This document shows positions 33,851 through 44,360 of a DNA stretch of 64,000 nt, in pieces. Below the pieces are notes generated by a model. It was not told the origin of the DNA, searched no databases, and saw only the letters and a list, made by a program, of their open reading frames with translations. How positions within the stretch are numbered: the stretch's first letter is position 1; every line of letters begins with the position of its first letter. The DNA is from Aphelidium insulamus (Eukaryota; Aphelidiomycota; Aphelidea; Aphelidiaceae). The translations under genes were made by a program, and so were the position numbers. The DNA lies in the NCBI GenBank assembly GCA_036784855.1, contig JAZDSV010000024.1, forward strand, positions 124,001 to 188,000, written 5' to 3'.

Positions 33851-36800
33851 ATGAACGGCGGCGACGAAGTGGACCGCGTGCTTCGACTGCGGCGCGAAAA
33901 GGATCGCCTGGCCATTGCGCAGGTGAAGCGCCGGCAAGAGGAGCGTGAACTGAGCGTGTTGAAGTCGCTGTTGCAGTCGACGACCGAGGATTCCGGCCTG
34001 GATGACGGGCATCGTCGAGCAGGCAGCAGGTCCGCCGACCGATGGCAGAGTAGTAGTAGGAGTAGTAACTCTCGGAAACATCCGCCGCGACACAAGCCCA
34101 AAGTGCCGGTGGCCGCGGTGTGCGCGCCAGAGCCGCCCGTGGTGCCGCCCGCCATCGCCATAGTTGTCGAGGAGCAGCGGAGTAGCGCCGCCGACACTGC
34201 GCGACTGTTGCGCGACCTCGACGACATTGATCTGGACGACGCCGACGACATTGACGACATTGACGTGGACGATGTGTTGCTGCCGGGCGTGGGTGACGAT
34301 AGCGTGGCGGCGGCGGCGTTGGACACCGCGCAGTGGATACCCCGCGTAAAAGTTGCCTCGTCGCAGCGGTACGTGGCAGCAACCTCTGCAAGCACCGCCG
34401 CCGCCGCGGACAGCACCAACATCACGGTACAGCCGGCGCTGGTGGACGTGCAGTACCGCGGCCTGCTGGGCGGCCTGCTGCTGCTGGACGCTGACAGTGG
34501 CGACGGCGACAGCGTGCCCAGCATCGCCACCGTGCGCCTGGCCAACTCCACGCGCGACACCACCTACACCCTGTCGTGCACGCCGACTGTCACATGTCAC
34601 CGGCTGGTACACAGGTTCCCCGCCGAGGGTGTGGTGGAGATGTCGACGCGGTGTCTGCGCGTGGAGCGCGTGGACACCGCTGGCTCCGGCAAGCCGCCAC
34701 TGGCGCGCATTCGAGACGCGCGGCGATGGCGCCAGGAGCTGCACCGCCAACAGCACCAGACTAGCCAGGCACAGCAGCAGCAACAGCAGCAGCCGCACAC
34801 GGTCCAGGTGGCGCCGGGTGGCTGCGCGCAGCTACGTGTCACATTCACCGCCACGCCCAGCCTGCACCGCATCTATCGGCAGTGGCGCGATCAACTGCTG
34901 TCGGCCGCGGCAGCCGGAGACCCCGACGTCCAGGACATTGACCAGCAGCTGGCGTTCGAGTGCGTGTGGGCCGCCATACCGTCGGCGCGTGGTGCTGCAG
35001 CTACCGGTGCTGCCTCCAATGGTGACAAAGGGAGGCGGGAACGTGTCCGACTCACTGTGCGGCTGGTGGAGCCGCGGCCCGATGTCGGCATTGACCCGGC
35101 GTGCGCAGAGGTGCGGCACAGCCCGGCCGATGACTGCTGGCACTGTCAGACGCCGTGGATCGTGCCGGGCAGTGGTTGGACGCGCATTGGCGGTGGCGAC
35201 GAAGAGGCGGTTAGTCGCGCCGTGCAGCTACGCAATGCTGGTGCTGCCGGCGTATGGGTACATGCACGATGCGAGCCCATCACTGGTGGTACGTCTATGG
35301 TTGTATGTCTACAGCTGGATGTATGTGTACATGCTTACAATAGCCGTGGCTAACCCGCGATAGATGATGGCCCCGAAGCGCCGGCGTGGTACGGCTGGCT
35401 GGAGGCCGGAGGTGGTACCGCCACGGTTCAATTGCAATGGCCTCGGCATTCTTCAGTTCCCGCGGATGACACCCTGTCAACACTGGAGACCACGCTGCAC
35501 GTCTGGTGGGACAAGACGCAGTTTACGGCTCCGAGCAGCAGTACGCGCACATTCCTGGCCGAGTCCGAGGCCACGACGGCACACCGGCGCTTTCGCTGCG
35601 CCATCCAAAAATCACACTGCCCCATCAACGTGGTGCCAAAGTGTCGGGATCTCGCGCTTGGCACACTGAAAACCGGTGTTGCATACCGCACGCGCCTGGA
35701 TCTTTGCGGCGCCGAGCTGCCATTCACTGCCGCGGTGCTTGAAGGTGAAGGAGCTGTGGCTGCCGGTGCGGTCTGCGAAACTGTTGATCAAACTATTTGG
35801 CTGGTTTGCACTCCGCCTCCTGCCACCACACCTAACGCCACAACCCCACCGCTGGCAACCGCCGTCACTATGCCTGTTTGCATCAAGGTGCCCGGCTTGC
35901 ACCTGGAATACCGTGCAGAGTACACGGCGCAAATCACGGACGGTCGTCTGCACATCGGCCGGCCACGCCTAGATTGCGGGGCGATTCTGCGTGGAATGAC
36001 ACGCCGAGTATCCGTGTCGGTGGCCACGCGCTGCTCTCTAGGCGACACGGTGGCCGTGCAATGCAGCTCGGCGTCAAATGAGTGCGCTTCCCTGAAAATG
36101 GTGGACACGGGCACATCGGCACAGGTCGTGACACTTGCACCTTCCACGCCTCCAGATCATATGCAATCAGAGCGCCTTCTCGGGATTGTTGTGCACGGCA
36201 AGCATGCTGGCCCGTTTGACAGCGCTGTCACTACTACATCGCTGGATGGAGTCACTGCCGTGGCGCACCTGCACGGCACCGTCATTGATGTGCCGCACGG
36301 ACTACGCATTGCTACACCCGCTGCTGCCGATGACTTGGCGCTGGATTTCGCTGTTGCAGTACCTTTGACTTTACAGCAATCACCGCCGGCATTCACAGTG
36401 GCGGACCATTTTAGCAGGGAAGTCGCTGTGCTCACGATGGCTCTGGACCGGCAGTCGCCGCACAGCGCCGTACGCTACGAGGTGTTGCTGCCCGTCACAA
36501 CAGTGGAAATTTCTCAGTCGCCCCAGTGGCTCCACTGCAATCAATGGCGAGGCACTGTGCAGCGTGGCGAGGGGCCGAAATGTCTCCGCATGCGCTTGCT
36601 GGCCACCGGCGACTTTTTGAAGGCAGTCACTGGTGCTGGTGACAAGACGGTTTTCAGCTTTGTGCTCCCGGTCAAGCTTAGCTGGAGCGGAACCGACAAT
36701 GTCGCAAAAGAAGAGTCGGTGGTGTGTCCGGTGCAGTGCACTGTCCGACTGTGTCCCGCTCGACTGTCGCTCGAGTGGGATGCTGAAAGCAGCGGAGATG

Positions 36801-38056
36801 CGCAGGCAGACATTCAACCAACAAGCTACATCGATTTTGGCGGCGTCCTTGTTGGCAGGCGACGCACCGCGCGCCCGATAATTGTGCGCAACTTGGACCA
36901 CGACAAGGCCGTCACTGTGCGCTTGGATGTGCCAGACAGCATTGGAACTGCGTCATTTTCATGGCGCGTCGAAGGCAGCAGAAACAGCGATGAGGATGTC
37001 GACGTCCCGGCTGGCGGCTCTGTCCGGCTCATGGTGTCATTCGGTCCGGCTGCCGCGAGCAAGTTTCACGAGCGCATATGCATTCGAGCAATGAATGCCG
37101 CCGACAGCTTGGAACTGAAAGTAGCTGGTGCCGGAGTTGATGGACGGCTGGAATTCAGCATGGCCTCCAAGAGCGCTGGATCGTTGTTACCATCCAGTGA
37201 CAACGGCACAGTATCGCCGCTGCTGTGGCTGGGTGATGTGCCACTCGTCGCGACACAGCATGCACCTGATTCCGTCATTCAATGCGCACTGATTGTCAAG
37301 AACTGCGCGCCACTCTCGGCGCAAGTGCTGAGCCACCTGCTGCCCGTCAAAGCGGAGCCAAGCCTGTCGGGCTCCATGGACGCATTTGAATTGGCGCAGA
37401 CTGTCACGCAGCTCGGCCCCGGCACCGAATGCACACTCAACCTGCGCGTGAACACTGCCAAACTGCATCGGGAGGGCTTGCATGAGCTGCTACTTTGTGT
37501 CAAGAGTGATGGCCGTTCGATGCCCTATCGCATTCGGGTGGCGTTACAAGCTTGGACGGCTCCGTGTGCGATGTTGCTGGCTGCTTGCACGGCGGACTGG
37601 ACCCGCTCACTTGTTGTTCAGTTGCGCGAGGATACTGCGCGGAACATGGTCGACATGGGTATCACCTCATCTATGGGCCAAGTTGTAAAGGCGGACGGAC
37701 ATTTGTGTCCCACTGTTGTTGTGGCCGAGGGTGCATCAGACATGGCCGTGACACTGGAGCATGTTGCGCAGCTGGACTACCTATCATCGGAGCAACAATT
37801 TTGGGTCAGGCGCGGCTTAAAGTCTGCGTCGCTGTCCCCATCTGTGCTCGACGCAACGCCAATTTCCAGTGTGACGGAGAAACAGGTCATCAAATCTGGT
37901 GCGAGACTCCGCCTGCCCTTTAATTGTGACGTCACTGCGTTGTATCGCGCACGATTGACAAGTGTGCCAGCGCCACCACCGTCTGGCAAAGGACAGAGCC
38001 ACCCAGCACCAGTAGACTGGTCACACGATTATTTGCTGCTGGCAATAAAGCAGTAA
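33851..38056 (+). CDS. Large protein with ASH/MSP-type immunoglobulin-like domains
   Basis: Exons 33851-35288 and 35364-38056 join in frame to 1,376 residues. The N-terminus is a basic helix (VDRVLRLRREKDRLAIAQVKRRQEER), followed by acidic and low-complexity segments (DDIDLDDADDIDDIDVDDV and a Gln run). The rest is beta-rich with repeated ASH/MSP-like signatures: IATVRLANSTRDTTYTLSC, PRLDCGAILRGMTRRVSVSV, and most clearly IDFGGVLVGRRRTARPIIVRNLD with PAGGSVRLMVSFGPAAASKF. ASH domains mark centrosomal, ciliary and ER-surface proteins (SPD-2/CEP192, Hydin, CFAP and TMEM131 groups). No membrane helix is evident. I cannot assign an orthologue; a cilium or centriole role is inferred from the fold. 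Confidence 0.7.
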
Positions 38057-38245
38057 TAGTTAAGTTATCTATGACTAGCCTTGCGGCGTATTAGTTCCTA
38101 TTTTCACTGTTGCTTTGAGGAGCAATCTCGTTTTCAATCTCGGCGCCTGTGCTGATTGGCTGTTGAGTGCGAGCACTCTATTGCGCGGCGCTGATTGCTT
38201 GGCGTCCGCTGTGTAACGCGGTAATTAATCTAGAGTCGCGAGCAC

Positions 38246-38253
38246 TATAAATA
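38246..38253 (+). promoter_or_regulatory. TATA box of the first expansin-like gene
   Basis: TATAAATA, 102 bp before the ATG at 38348. Two inverted-CCAAT-type sites (GCTGATTGGC at 38151 and CTGATTGCTT at 38191) lie 50-95 bp upstream of it. Confidence 0.75.
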
Positions 38254-38347
38254 CGTAGAACGTTACACCAGCTTCATTACATTTTTCTCCAAACCAGATC
38301 ATTTTAGTCGATCTATTATTGACAACTATAATCTGTACTAGGCCATA

Positions 38348-39175
38348 ATGTACACACAGCAATTAATAGCAATCTTGTTGTTGGCCGTGGCCAGCGTCTC
38401 ATCGCGTGATTGTTCCGCCAGAAAACCTACTGCTCAAGTAGTCAAGGCAGCTTCAGTGGCCGCACCGGCTCCGATTCCGGCCGCCGCCAAGTCCAATATT
38501 GGTATCGGTGTTCCAGCACCCGTTATTCCATCGCCGCGTGCTCCGCCGCAAATTCCTCGCAGTCAGCGGTACACCGGTGAGGGCACCTACTACACCGCGG
38601 AACGTGGTCAGAATGGCGCGTGTAGTCTGTTTAATCCGCGACCATTTCCCGACACACCGTACGTTGTTGCCATGAACAGTGTGCAGTGGGGCGGTGCGGC
38701 ATGGTGCGGCGCTTGCATAAAAATCACCGGCTCACTGGGATCGGTGGTGGCGCGCGTGGTGGATCGCTGTCCCGAGTGCAAGTACGGCGACATTGACATG
38801 AGCGAGGAGACATTCCCCAAGGTGGACGCGATGGTCAAGGGCCGCGTAAATATCAGCTGGCAGCTGGTGGACTGTCCAAACACCCTGGTGCGAGGACCTC
38901 TCGAGTACAAGATCGTTGATGGTTCGACACGGTACTGGCTGTCCATTCAGCCACGCAACCACCGCACACCGCTCCGATCGATGCAGGTGTCGGTGGACGG
39001 TGGCCGCAACTGGTTCACGGCCAAGCGAACAGAGTACAACGAGTTCATCGTGAGCCAGACTCTGCCCAACAATGGTCCGCTGTGCATTCGCACCACCAAC
39101 AAGTACGGTGTCACTGTGCGCGACGACAACATTCCACTAATTGCCGGTGTCTACAAGGGCAAATCCTCTCTGTAA
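38348..39175 (+). CDS. Expansin-like secreted protein (DPBB plus CBM63-like), intronless
   Basis: One exon, 275 residues. A signal peptide (MYTQQLIAILLLAVASVSS) and a Pro/Ala-rich linker precede the double-psi beta-barrel: [45 protein letters not shown] and GDIDMSEETFPKV. The second domain begins around YKIVDGSTRYWLSIQPRNHRTPLRSMQVSVDGGRNW, which resembles the expansin carbohydrate-binding domain (CBM63). Expansins loosen cellulose or chitin networks without hydrolysis. The conserved Asp of the barrel is present (DIDMSEE). A paralogue follows 300 bp downstream with the same layout but with an intron. Substrate is unknown: it could act on the cell's own wall or on plant or algal material. Confidence 0.9.
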   Translation: MYTQQLIAILLLAVASVSSRDCSARKPTAQVVKAASVAAPAPIPAAAKSNIGIGVPAPVIPSPRAPPQIPRSQRYTGEGTYYTAERGQNGACSLFNPRPFPDTPYVVAMNSVQWGGAAWCGACIKITGSLGSVVARVVDRCPECKYGDIDMSEETFPKVDAMVKGRVNISWQLVDCPNTLVRGPLEYKIVDGSTRYWLSIQPRNHRTPLRSMQVSVDGGRNWFTAKRTEYNEFIVSQTLPNNGPLCIRTTNKYGVTVRDDNIPLIAGVYKGKSSL

Positions 39176-39386
39176 ATATATTTAAATTGTAATTGTATAC
39201 AGTGTATTAAGAGTGTTATTATCGTATTTAACACTCAGCATTCAATCTACCAATCTACACTGGTGAAACAGCAGAATTGCCGCAAGCGGAAAGGAAAGAC
39301 GCGCTGACGTGGCCTTCTCGGACCAAAAGGGAAATGCTGACGTGGCTTCCGACGCGCTAATTGGCTGCCTGTGCGCCGCCGTGGGA

Positions 39387-39394
39387 TATAAAAG
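39387..39394 (+). promoter_or_regulatory. TATA box of the second expansin-like gene
   Basis: TATAAAAG, 93 bp before the ATG at 39480, with an inverted CCAAT-type site (CTAATTGGCTG) about 30 bp upstream. Confidence 0.75.
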
Positions 39395-39479
39395 GGCGGG
39401 TCATGCGCGCGCTGTAGAGGCCACAGTGCCTACTCTATCCATCCGCAACATCCCGCACATACCAACACATCACATAATT

Positions 39480-40271
39480 ATGATGGTCTGCCTCACTACT
39501 ATAGTCACGGTAACATTGTTGGCGGTGGCACAGAGCAATTACGCGAGTGCTGCCACAGTTCGCGTAATCAAACGCCAAGATGGAAACAGTACTGGCGCCG
39601 CATTCACCGGAGATGGCACGTACTACGGCGCGGGCAGTGGCCAAGGCGGCGCATGCAGCCTCTACAACCCGATCCCACCGCCGCAGACCGTGGACGTGGT
39701 GGCGCTGAGCGTGGCCCATTGGGCGGGCGGTGAGCTGTGTGGCGCGTGTGTGCAAGTCACGGGAGCCGTGGGCACTGTTGTGGCGCGTGTGGTAGATCGC
39801 TGTGGCGGCTGTGCAGCGGGCGACCTGGACATGAGCGAGGAGATGTTTCCGCGTGTGGATGCTGTCGGTGAGTGTGTGTATGCATTACATAGTACTGAGA
39901 CTGACCTGACCGTATGCTGTGACACAGAGAAGGGACGCGTGCCCATCTCGTGGTCGTTCGTGGACTGTCCCGACTCGATTGTCAGCGGGCCGGTCGAGTA
40001 CCTGGTGACGCCCGGGTCCACGCGTGACTGGATGTCGGTGCAGGTGCGCAACCACCGCACCCCCATCAAGGCGGTGGAGTTGTCGACGGGCGGCAACGCG
40101 TCGTGGAAGGCGCTCAGTCGCGGCAGTGACAACGTGTTTATCGGCACCGCATTGGGCAGTGACGGCCCGTTCGACGTGCGCCTGACCAACACGGCCGGGC
40201 AGCAAGTGGTGGACAGCGGCGTGCTGCATGTGGGCGGCGACGGTGTGCAGCAGGGCGCGCAGTCCATTTGA
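39480..40271 (+). CDS. Expansin-like secreted protein, second tandem copy (one intron)
   Basis: Exons 39480-39867 and 39928-40271 join to 243 residues. The ATG at 39480 (or 39483) starts a signal peptide ([19 protein letters not shown]), ending near a KR site (VIKRQDG). The barrel has [45 protein letters not shown] and [16 protein letters not shown]; the second domain has [29 protein letters not shown]. It lacks the Pro/Ala linker of the upstream copy. The 60-nt intron splits DAV-EKGRV, a point where the upstream copy reads through as AMVKGRV without an intron. The proteins are clearly homologous but diverged, so this is not a recent duplication. Confidence 0.9.
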   Translation: MMVCLTTIVTVTLLAVAQSNYASAATVRVIKRQDGNSTGAAFTGDGTYYGAGSGQGGACSLYNPIPPPQTVDVVALSVAHWAGGELCGACVQVTGAVGTVVARVVDRCGGCAAGDLDMSEEMFPRVDAVGECVYALHSTETDLTVCCDTEKGRVPISWSFVDCPDSIVSGPVEYLVTPGSTRDWMSVQVRNHRTPIKAVELSTGGNASWKALSRGSDNVFIGTALGSDGPFDVRLTNTAGQQVVDSGVLHVGGDGVQQGAQSI

Positions 40272-40378
40272 GCGTGGCGCCCCTTGTTTATGGCAACTCC
40301 TTACGTATTGCGTTATTGAATACAAGCGCGTTAGGCTTTCAATTTCACTATCTCGCGCCTAAATCTTTTCCCCGTGCA

Positions 40379-41768
40379 ATGACGCGCGACGGCGACGGCG
40401 ATAAGAAGGCGCCTGTGCGGCCGCTGGTCCACTTTATCGCGGGTGGAATGGGCGGGACGGTCGGCGCGGTGCTCACGTGTCCGCTGGAAGTGGTCAAGAC
40501 GCGGATGCAGTCGTCCATGTATCGCGGGCACTCGCAGCACACATCCGGCGTGATACCGATGCTGCGGTAAAGCTCGTGTCGCCTCTACATCGTTGTACCT
40601 TATGCGTGTGCGCAGGTCCATATACGTGAATGAGGGTGTGGGCGCCTTGTGGAAGGGGATCGGTCCTAATCTTGTCGGAGTCATCCCTGCTCGGTGGGTT
40701 TTGCCACTGACCATTTATCATCATATCGCATACATATACATGTACACATACACATTCTTACTTCTATTGTGCAGAGCTATATACTTTTCAACGTACGCCT
40801 CGACAAAGGGCTACTTGATAAATGATTTGGGAGTGAACCGTGGCCAAGATTCGCCGCTTATTCAGCTGATGTCGGCGGCGGCAGCGGGAATGGCCACCGG
40901 CACCTGCACCAACCCGATTTGGGTGGTGAAGACGCGAATGCAGCTGCAAAAGTCGCGGACATTGCCGCCCACTGCCACAGCGTCTACTTCGGCGACGGCG
41001 GCTGGAACAAGCAATACCCTTGTAACGCCGACACAACCACTTTCCCGGCCACGAACTGCCAACCGACAGACATCATTGAAAACCGGCACAAATCTGCCCT
41101 CAGCAAATGCCGCCATTCGACAAAAGATTGCCGCCTCCGGACTAGCCACACAGTCAATGGCTGTCAAATCCACAAACGAGGTTCCATACTATCGCAACTC
41201 TATGGAGTGCCTGGTGCAAATATGTCGCAAGGAGGGCGTGCGTGGTTTGTTTCGCGGTCTGAGCGCCTCCTACTTGGGCATCGCGGAGGGTACGATTCAA
41301 TGGGTGACGTACGAGCAGTTGAAGAAACTCACCGCGCACCCGTCGCTCCACGAGAAACCATCAGCAGCGAATTCAACCGAGGACTCCTCCCCATACGCAG
41401 GCAGCTCGAAACCACAAGCGCCATCATCATCGTCGGGGCTGGTATCAAATCTGATGCTGAACACCATTGGCACTGCCGGCGCCGCCAAACTGTTTGCCGC
41501 CATGATCACGTATCCGCACGAGGTGCTGCGAACGCGGTTGCGGCAAGTGGTTGCATCGCACAGCACCGACTCGCGCACAGGCCAAATAACCACGTCGCAC
41601 GCGTCAAAGTATAAAGGCCTGGTGCACTGTGCCAAGACTATCATGCGGGAGGAGGGGGCGCTGGCGTTTTACGGCGGCATGTCGGCCCACCTGCTTCGCA
41701 CCGTCCCCAACACGGCGATCATGTTTTGCTGCTACGAAGCGGTGGTCTACTTTATGCGGGACACTTAG
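40379..41768 (+). CDS. Mitochondrial pyrimidine nucleotide carrier (SLC25A33/36, Rim2 type)
   Basis: Exons 40379-40566, 40616-40693 and 40775-41768 join to 419 residues. Three carrier repeats are present with the Px[D/E]xx[K/R]x[K/R] motif: [16 protein letters not shown] and PHEVLRTR. The first repeat ([29 protein letters not shown]), the [15 protein letters not shown] segment and [12 protein letters not shown] are typical of the pyrimidine nucleotide carriers Rim2/SLC25A33/36. These import nucleotides for mtDNA and mtRNA synthesis. A roughly 70-residue Ser/Thr-rich insert ([12 protein letters not shown] to QSMAVKST) lengthens the second repeat loop, and another low-complexity insert sits before the third repeat. 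Confidence 0.9.
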
Positions 41769-41868
41769 CATATTTACTAGATAATCATGTGCGGTAACTT
41801 TATCACCGATCCCTTCACGCAGTGTAAATGTCTTCAGAATGACAAAGCAATTGCACGCAGGAAAGTCT

Positions 41869-42060
41869 TACATCTTATTCAGCTACTCCGTATGTACAAC
41901 TCAAACCAAGGACAAAGTACTGTCCTAATCCATACACACTGTGCAATTTGTTACATCTTATTCAGCTACTCCGTATGTACAACTCAAACCAAGGACAGAG
42001 TACTGTCCTAATCCATACACACTGTGCAATTTCCTAATCCATACACACTGTGCAATTTGT
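41869..42060. repeat. Tandem duplication of an 83-bp unit with a nested 26-bp repeat
   Basis: The unit starting TACATCTTATTCAGC at 41869 is repeated at 41952 with one mismatch. Its last 26 bp (CCTAATCCATACACACTGTG...) is then repeated once more at 42033-42058. It lies between the carrier gene and the kinase-less kelch gene. Confidence 0.95.
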
Positions 42061-42147
42061 AATATGGCGATCGTTGAGTGCCAGGGACACGGTCACCACA
42101 GCCGGCCAAAAATAGAACTTCGCTCGTCTCACCCAACCATTACATCA

Positions 42148-44014
42148 ATGTTGCCCCGCGTACTCAAATCGATGATGTTGACTGTCGTCATAATGACCAA
42201 CATCACTTTACAGCAGAGTGTCAGCAATGTCACCATGGCGTGGGTGGGCGGGGCCAATGTGGTCAATGTACGTATTTCAACCATCTCTGGACAGGCGGCA
42301 CCGGGCAGCAGGGCAAACGCGTGCACCGCAATCACCATAGATGGCAGCCAGCTGTACCTACATGCCGGCTACGGGTTCTTTACACGTGCGTGCATCACTG
42401 ATATTATAGATCTTGTGCAAAATCTATAATGCGCAGTGTTAACGGCCGGACTGCTGAGCGACTTTTGGCGCTATGATCTCACTAGTCGACAGTGGACTTC
42501 ACTGGTGTCGAACGGGGCCAAGTCGCTGACTTTCGGCACGCGGCAGCAAGAGTCGTTCGCGTCGTATCCCGGCCCACTAAACAAGGCCACATGTGCCTTC
42601 AATGCCATCGACAACTACATGTACTTGTTTTCCGGCCTGAGCGCTTCAAGTACGATTACTATATTACTGTGTTTATAAAAATGTAGTACAGAAAAACGTC
42701 CTGATATACGTGCAGAATTGAGCAACCACATGTGGCGGTATAACACGCAGACAACGTACTGGACATGGCTGGGCGGTGCGAATTCGTCATCCGTGCCAGT
42801 GGTCGGCGTTGAAAGCACCGATATCTATCCTGTGCCACGCAAGGACTCGGCAATGGTGGCCCTAAACGACGGCTCATTTATCATTCTGGGTGGCACCGTG
42901 ACGACTACCACGGGCATACCGGGTAAATGACACTCCATGATATAGATACTATGTACTGGAACACAATTAATCATGCCAGGCGAGCTGAACGATATGTGGC
43001 GTTTTAGTGTCACCACTTTAAACTGGATGCTACTTGGTGGAACAATTGCACTGTCCAACAATGAAATTCCAAGTACGGCAACTCTACCCGGTGGTCGGTA
43101 TGGTCACAACCTTGTATTTGATGATGCCACGTCCACTATATACATGTTTGGCGGCTCTTTTACGGCACCGCGTGGAAGACTCTGTGAGTGTACCGATACA
43201 TTCACACCTTCAATTAATCTGCTAATTAAATGACTGCTATAGATTATCTGGACGACTTTTGGTCTTACAATGTCGTCACTCAGGCGTGGCAACAGTTAAA
43301 TGGTGGCGATTACTACTCGGAGCCGTGGCCAACATGCGGTGGAAATGTTCCGACATCCTTATCAACACATCCGGGCGGCATTGCTTATGCGGGAATGTCA
43401 GCAATACACGGGAGCCGGTACATTGCACTATTTGGCGGCTTTGGCTGCACGGTGGCCGACAATGAAACGCTGTTCCTGAATGACTTGTGGCTGTATGACA
43501 AGCAAGCAAACATGTGGACACTGACAAGCACCGGCCCGTCAGCTGGGCTATTCAACACCATGGGTTCCCCGTGCAATATTCGTATCCACCCGTCCGGCGC
43601 AGCATGGCGTTTATTGGACTGCCAGCTAGTTCATCAGTGCTGCTGTACGGCGGCATCTCCACCGCGGGATTCTGGAACGACCTGTGGCAGATCAATTTTA
43701 CCATTTCCACAGCCGCCACCACGACGGCTACTATGAATGATGTGCCAACCCTGAGGGTTAGTGTGGTGGCGTCTAATACGGTATTGTTGACGACAACAAT
43801 GGTTCATGGAGCAACCGCAACTGCAGACACCCCGCTCTCCACCACATCATATTTCAACACAAACAGTGCGGGTGCCACCACCGCAGGCAAACGCCACGGC
43901 AAAGCCAGCAACACTCAGGTGGCAGCGATAATTCTTGCCGTAGTAATTGCTGTGTGCCAGATAGTTGCGGGTGGAGTGTTTCTTGTCCAAGGCGTACAAA
44001 GCGGGATATTATGA
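42148..44014 (+). CDS. Kelch-ectodomain membrane protein without kinase; frame break in the last exon
   Basis: Exons lie near 42148-42385, 42438-42650, 42715-42925, 42978-43182 and 43242-44014. A signal peptide (MLPRVLKSMMLTVVIMTNI) is followed by kelch blades (SDFWRYDLTSRQW, HMWRYNTQTTYWTWLGG, NDMWRFSVTTLNWMLLGG, DDFWSYNVVTQAW, NDLWQINFT), a Ser/Thr stalk and one membrane helix (VAAIILAVVIAVCQIVAGGVFL). The tail is only about eight residues, so the cytoplasmic kinase of its paralogues is absent. Near 43560 the conserved reading moves to another frame: NTMGSP in one, then YPPVRRSMAFIGLP in the next, with no plausible intron between. This is either a one-base assembly error or a real frameshift making a pseudogene. 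It resembles the kelch receptors at 24704 and 48001. Confidence 0.7.
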
Positions 44015-44360
44015 TCAGAGACAACATATGCTGGCAGCAATATAGACATATGTAAGCTGGAAAATTGATGGACCCTTCATATTGGCTTTGATGGATGATC
44101 TGCGTCCGAAGTTACTGAACCTGGTAACTATGTGAAGACATAGGCGTTGCTGCAATGTGGCAACCAATATTGTTGTATTGTGGCAAGCAAGCATCAGAGA
44201 CTGGACCTGTAAGACACTGGACCTGTAAGACAAAGCAACCAGAAGTCCGGCATTAATGCTGCATTGTGGCAAGCAAGATCAGAGTGGCAATGTACTAATC
44301 TGTGTAGATAAAGAGATTGAGCTTCTCACAGTCAAAACACATCAATCCAATAATACTACA
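44015..44360. other. Intergenic region with short direct repeats
   Basis: No gene seen. ACTGGACCTGTAAGAC is tandemly duplicated at 44200-44215 and 44216-44231, and a 16-base element ATTGTGGCAAGCAAGC/A occurs at about 44178 and 44263, with a looser copy near 44153. Confidence 0.6.

Noticed and set aside
33749-34798. Long minus-strand open frames opposite the ASH-domain gene
   Set aside because: Low-complexity Leu/Arg/Ser translations caused by GC-rich codon bias on the plus strand; no domain and no splice support.
43559-43600. A 21-nt or 34-nt spliceosomal intron at the kelch frame change
   Set aside because: All other introns in the window are about 42 nt or more; an assembly error or frameshift is more likely, though not proven.
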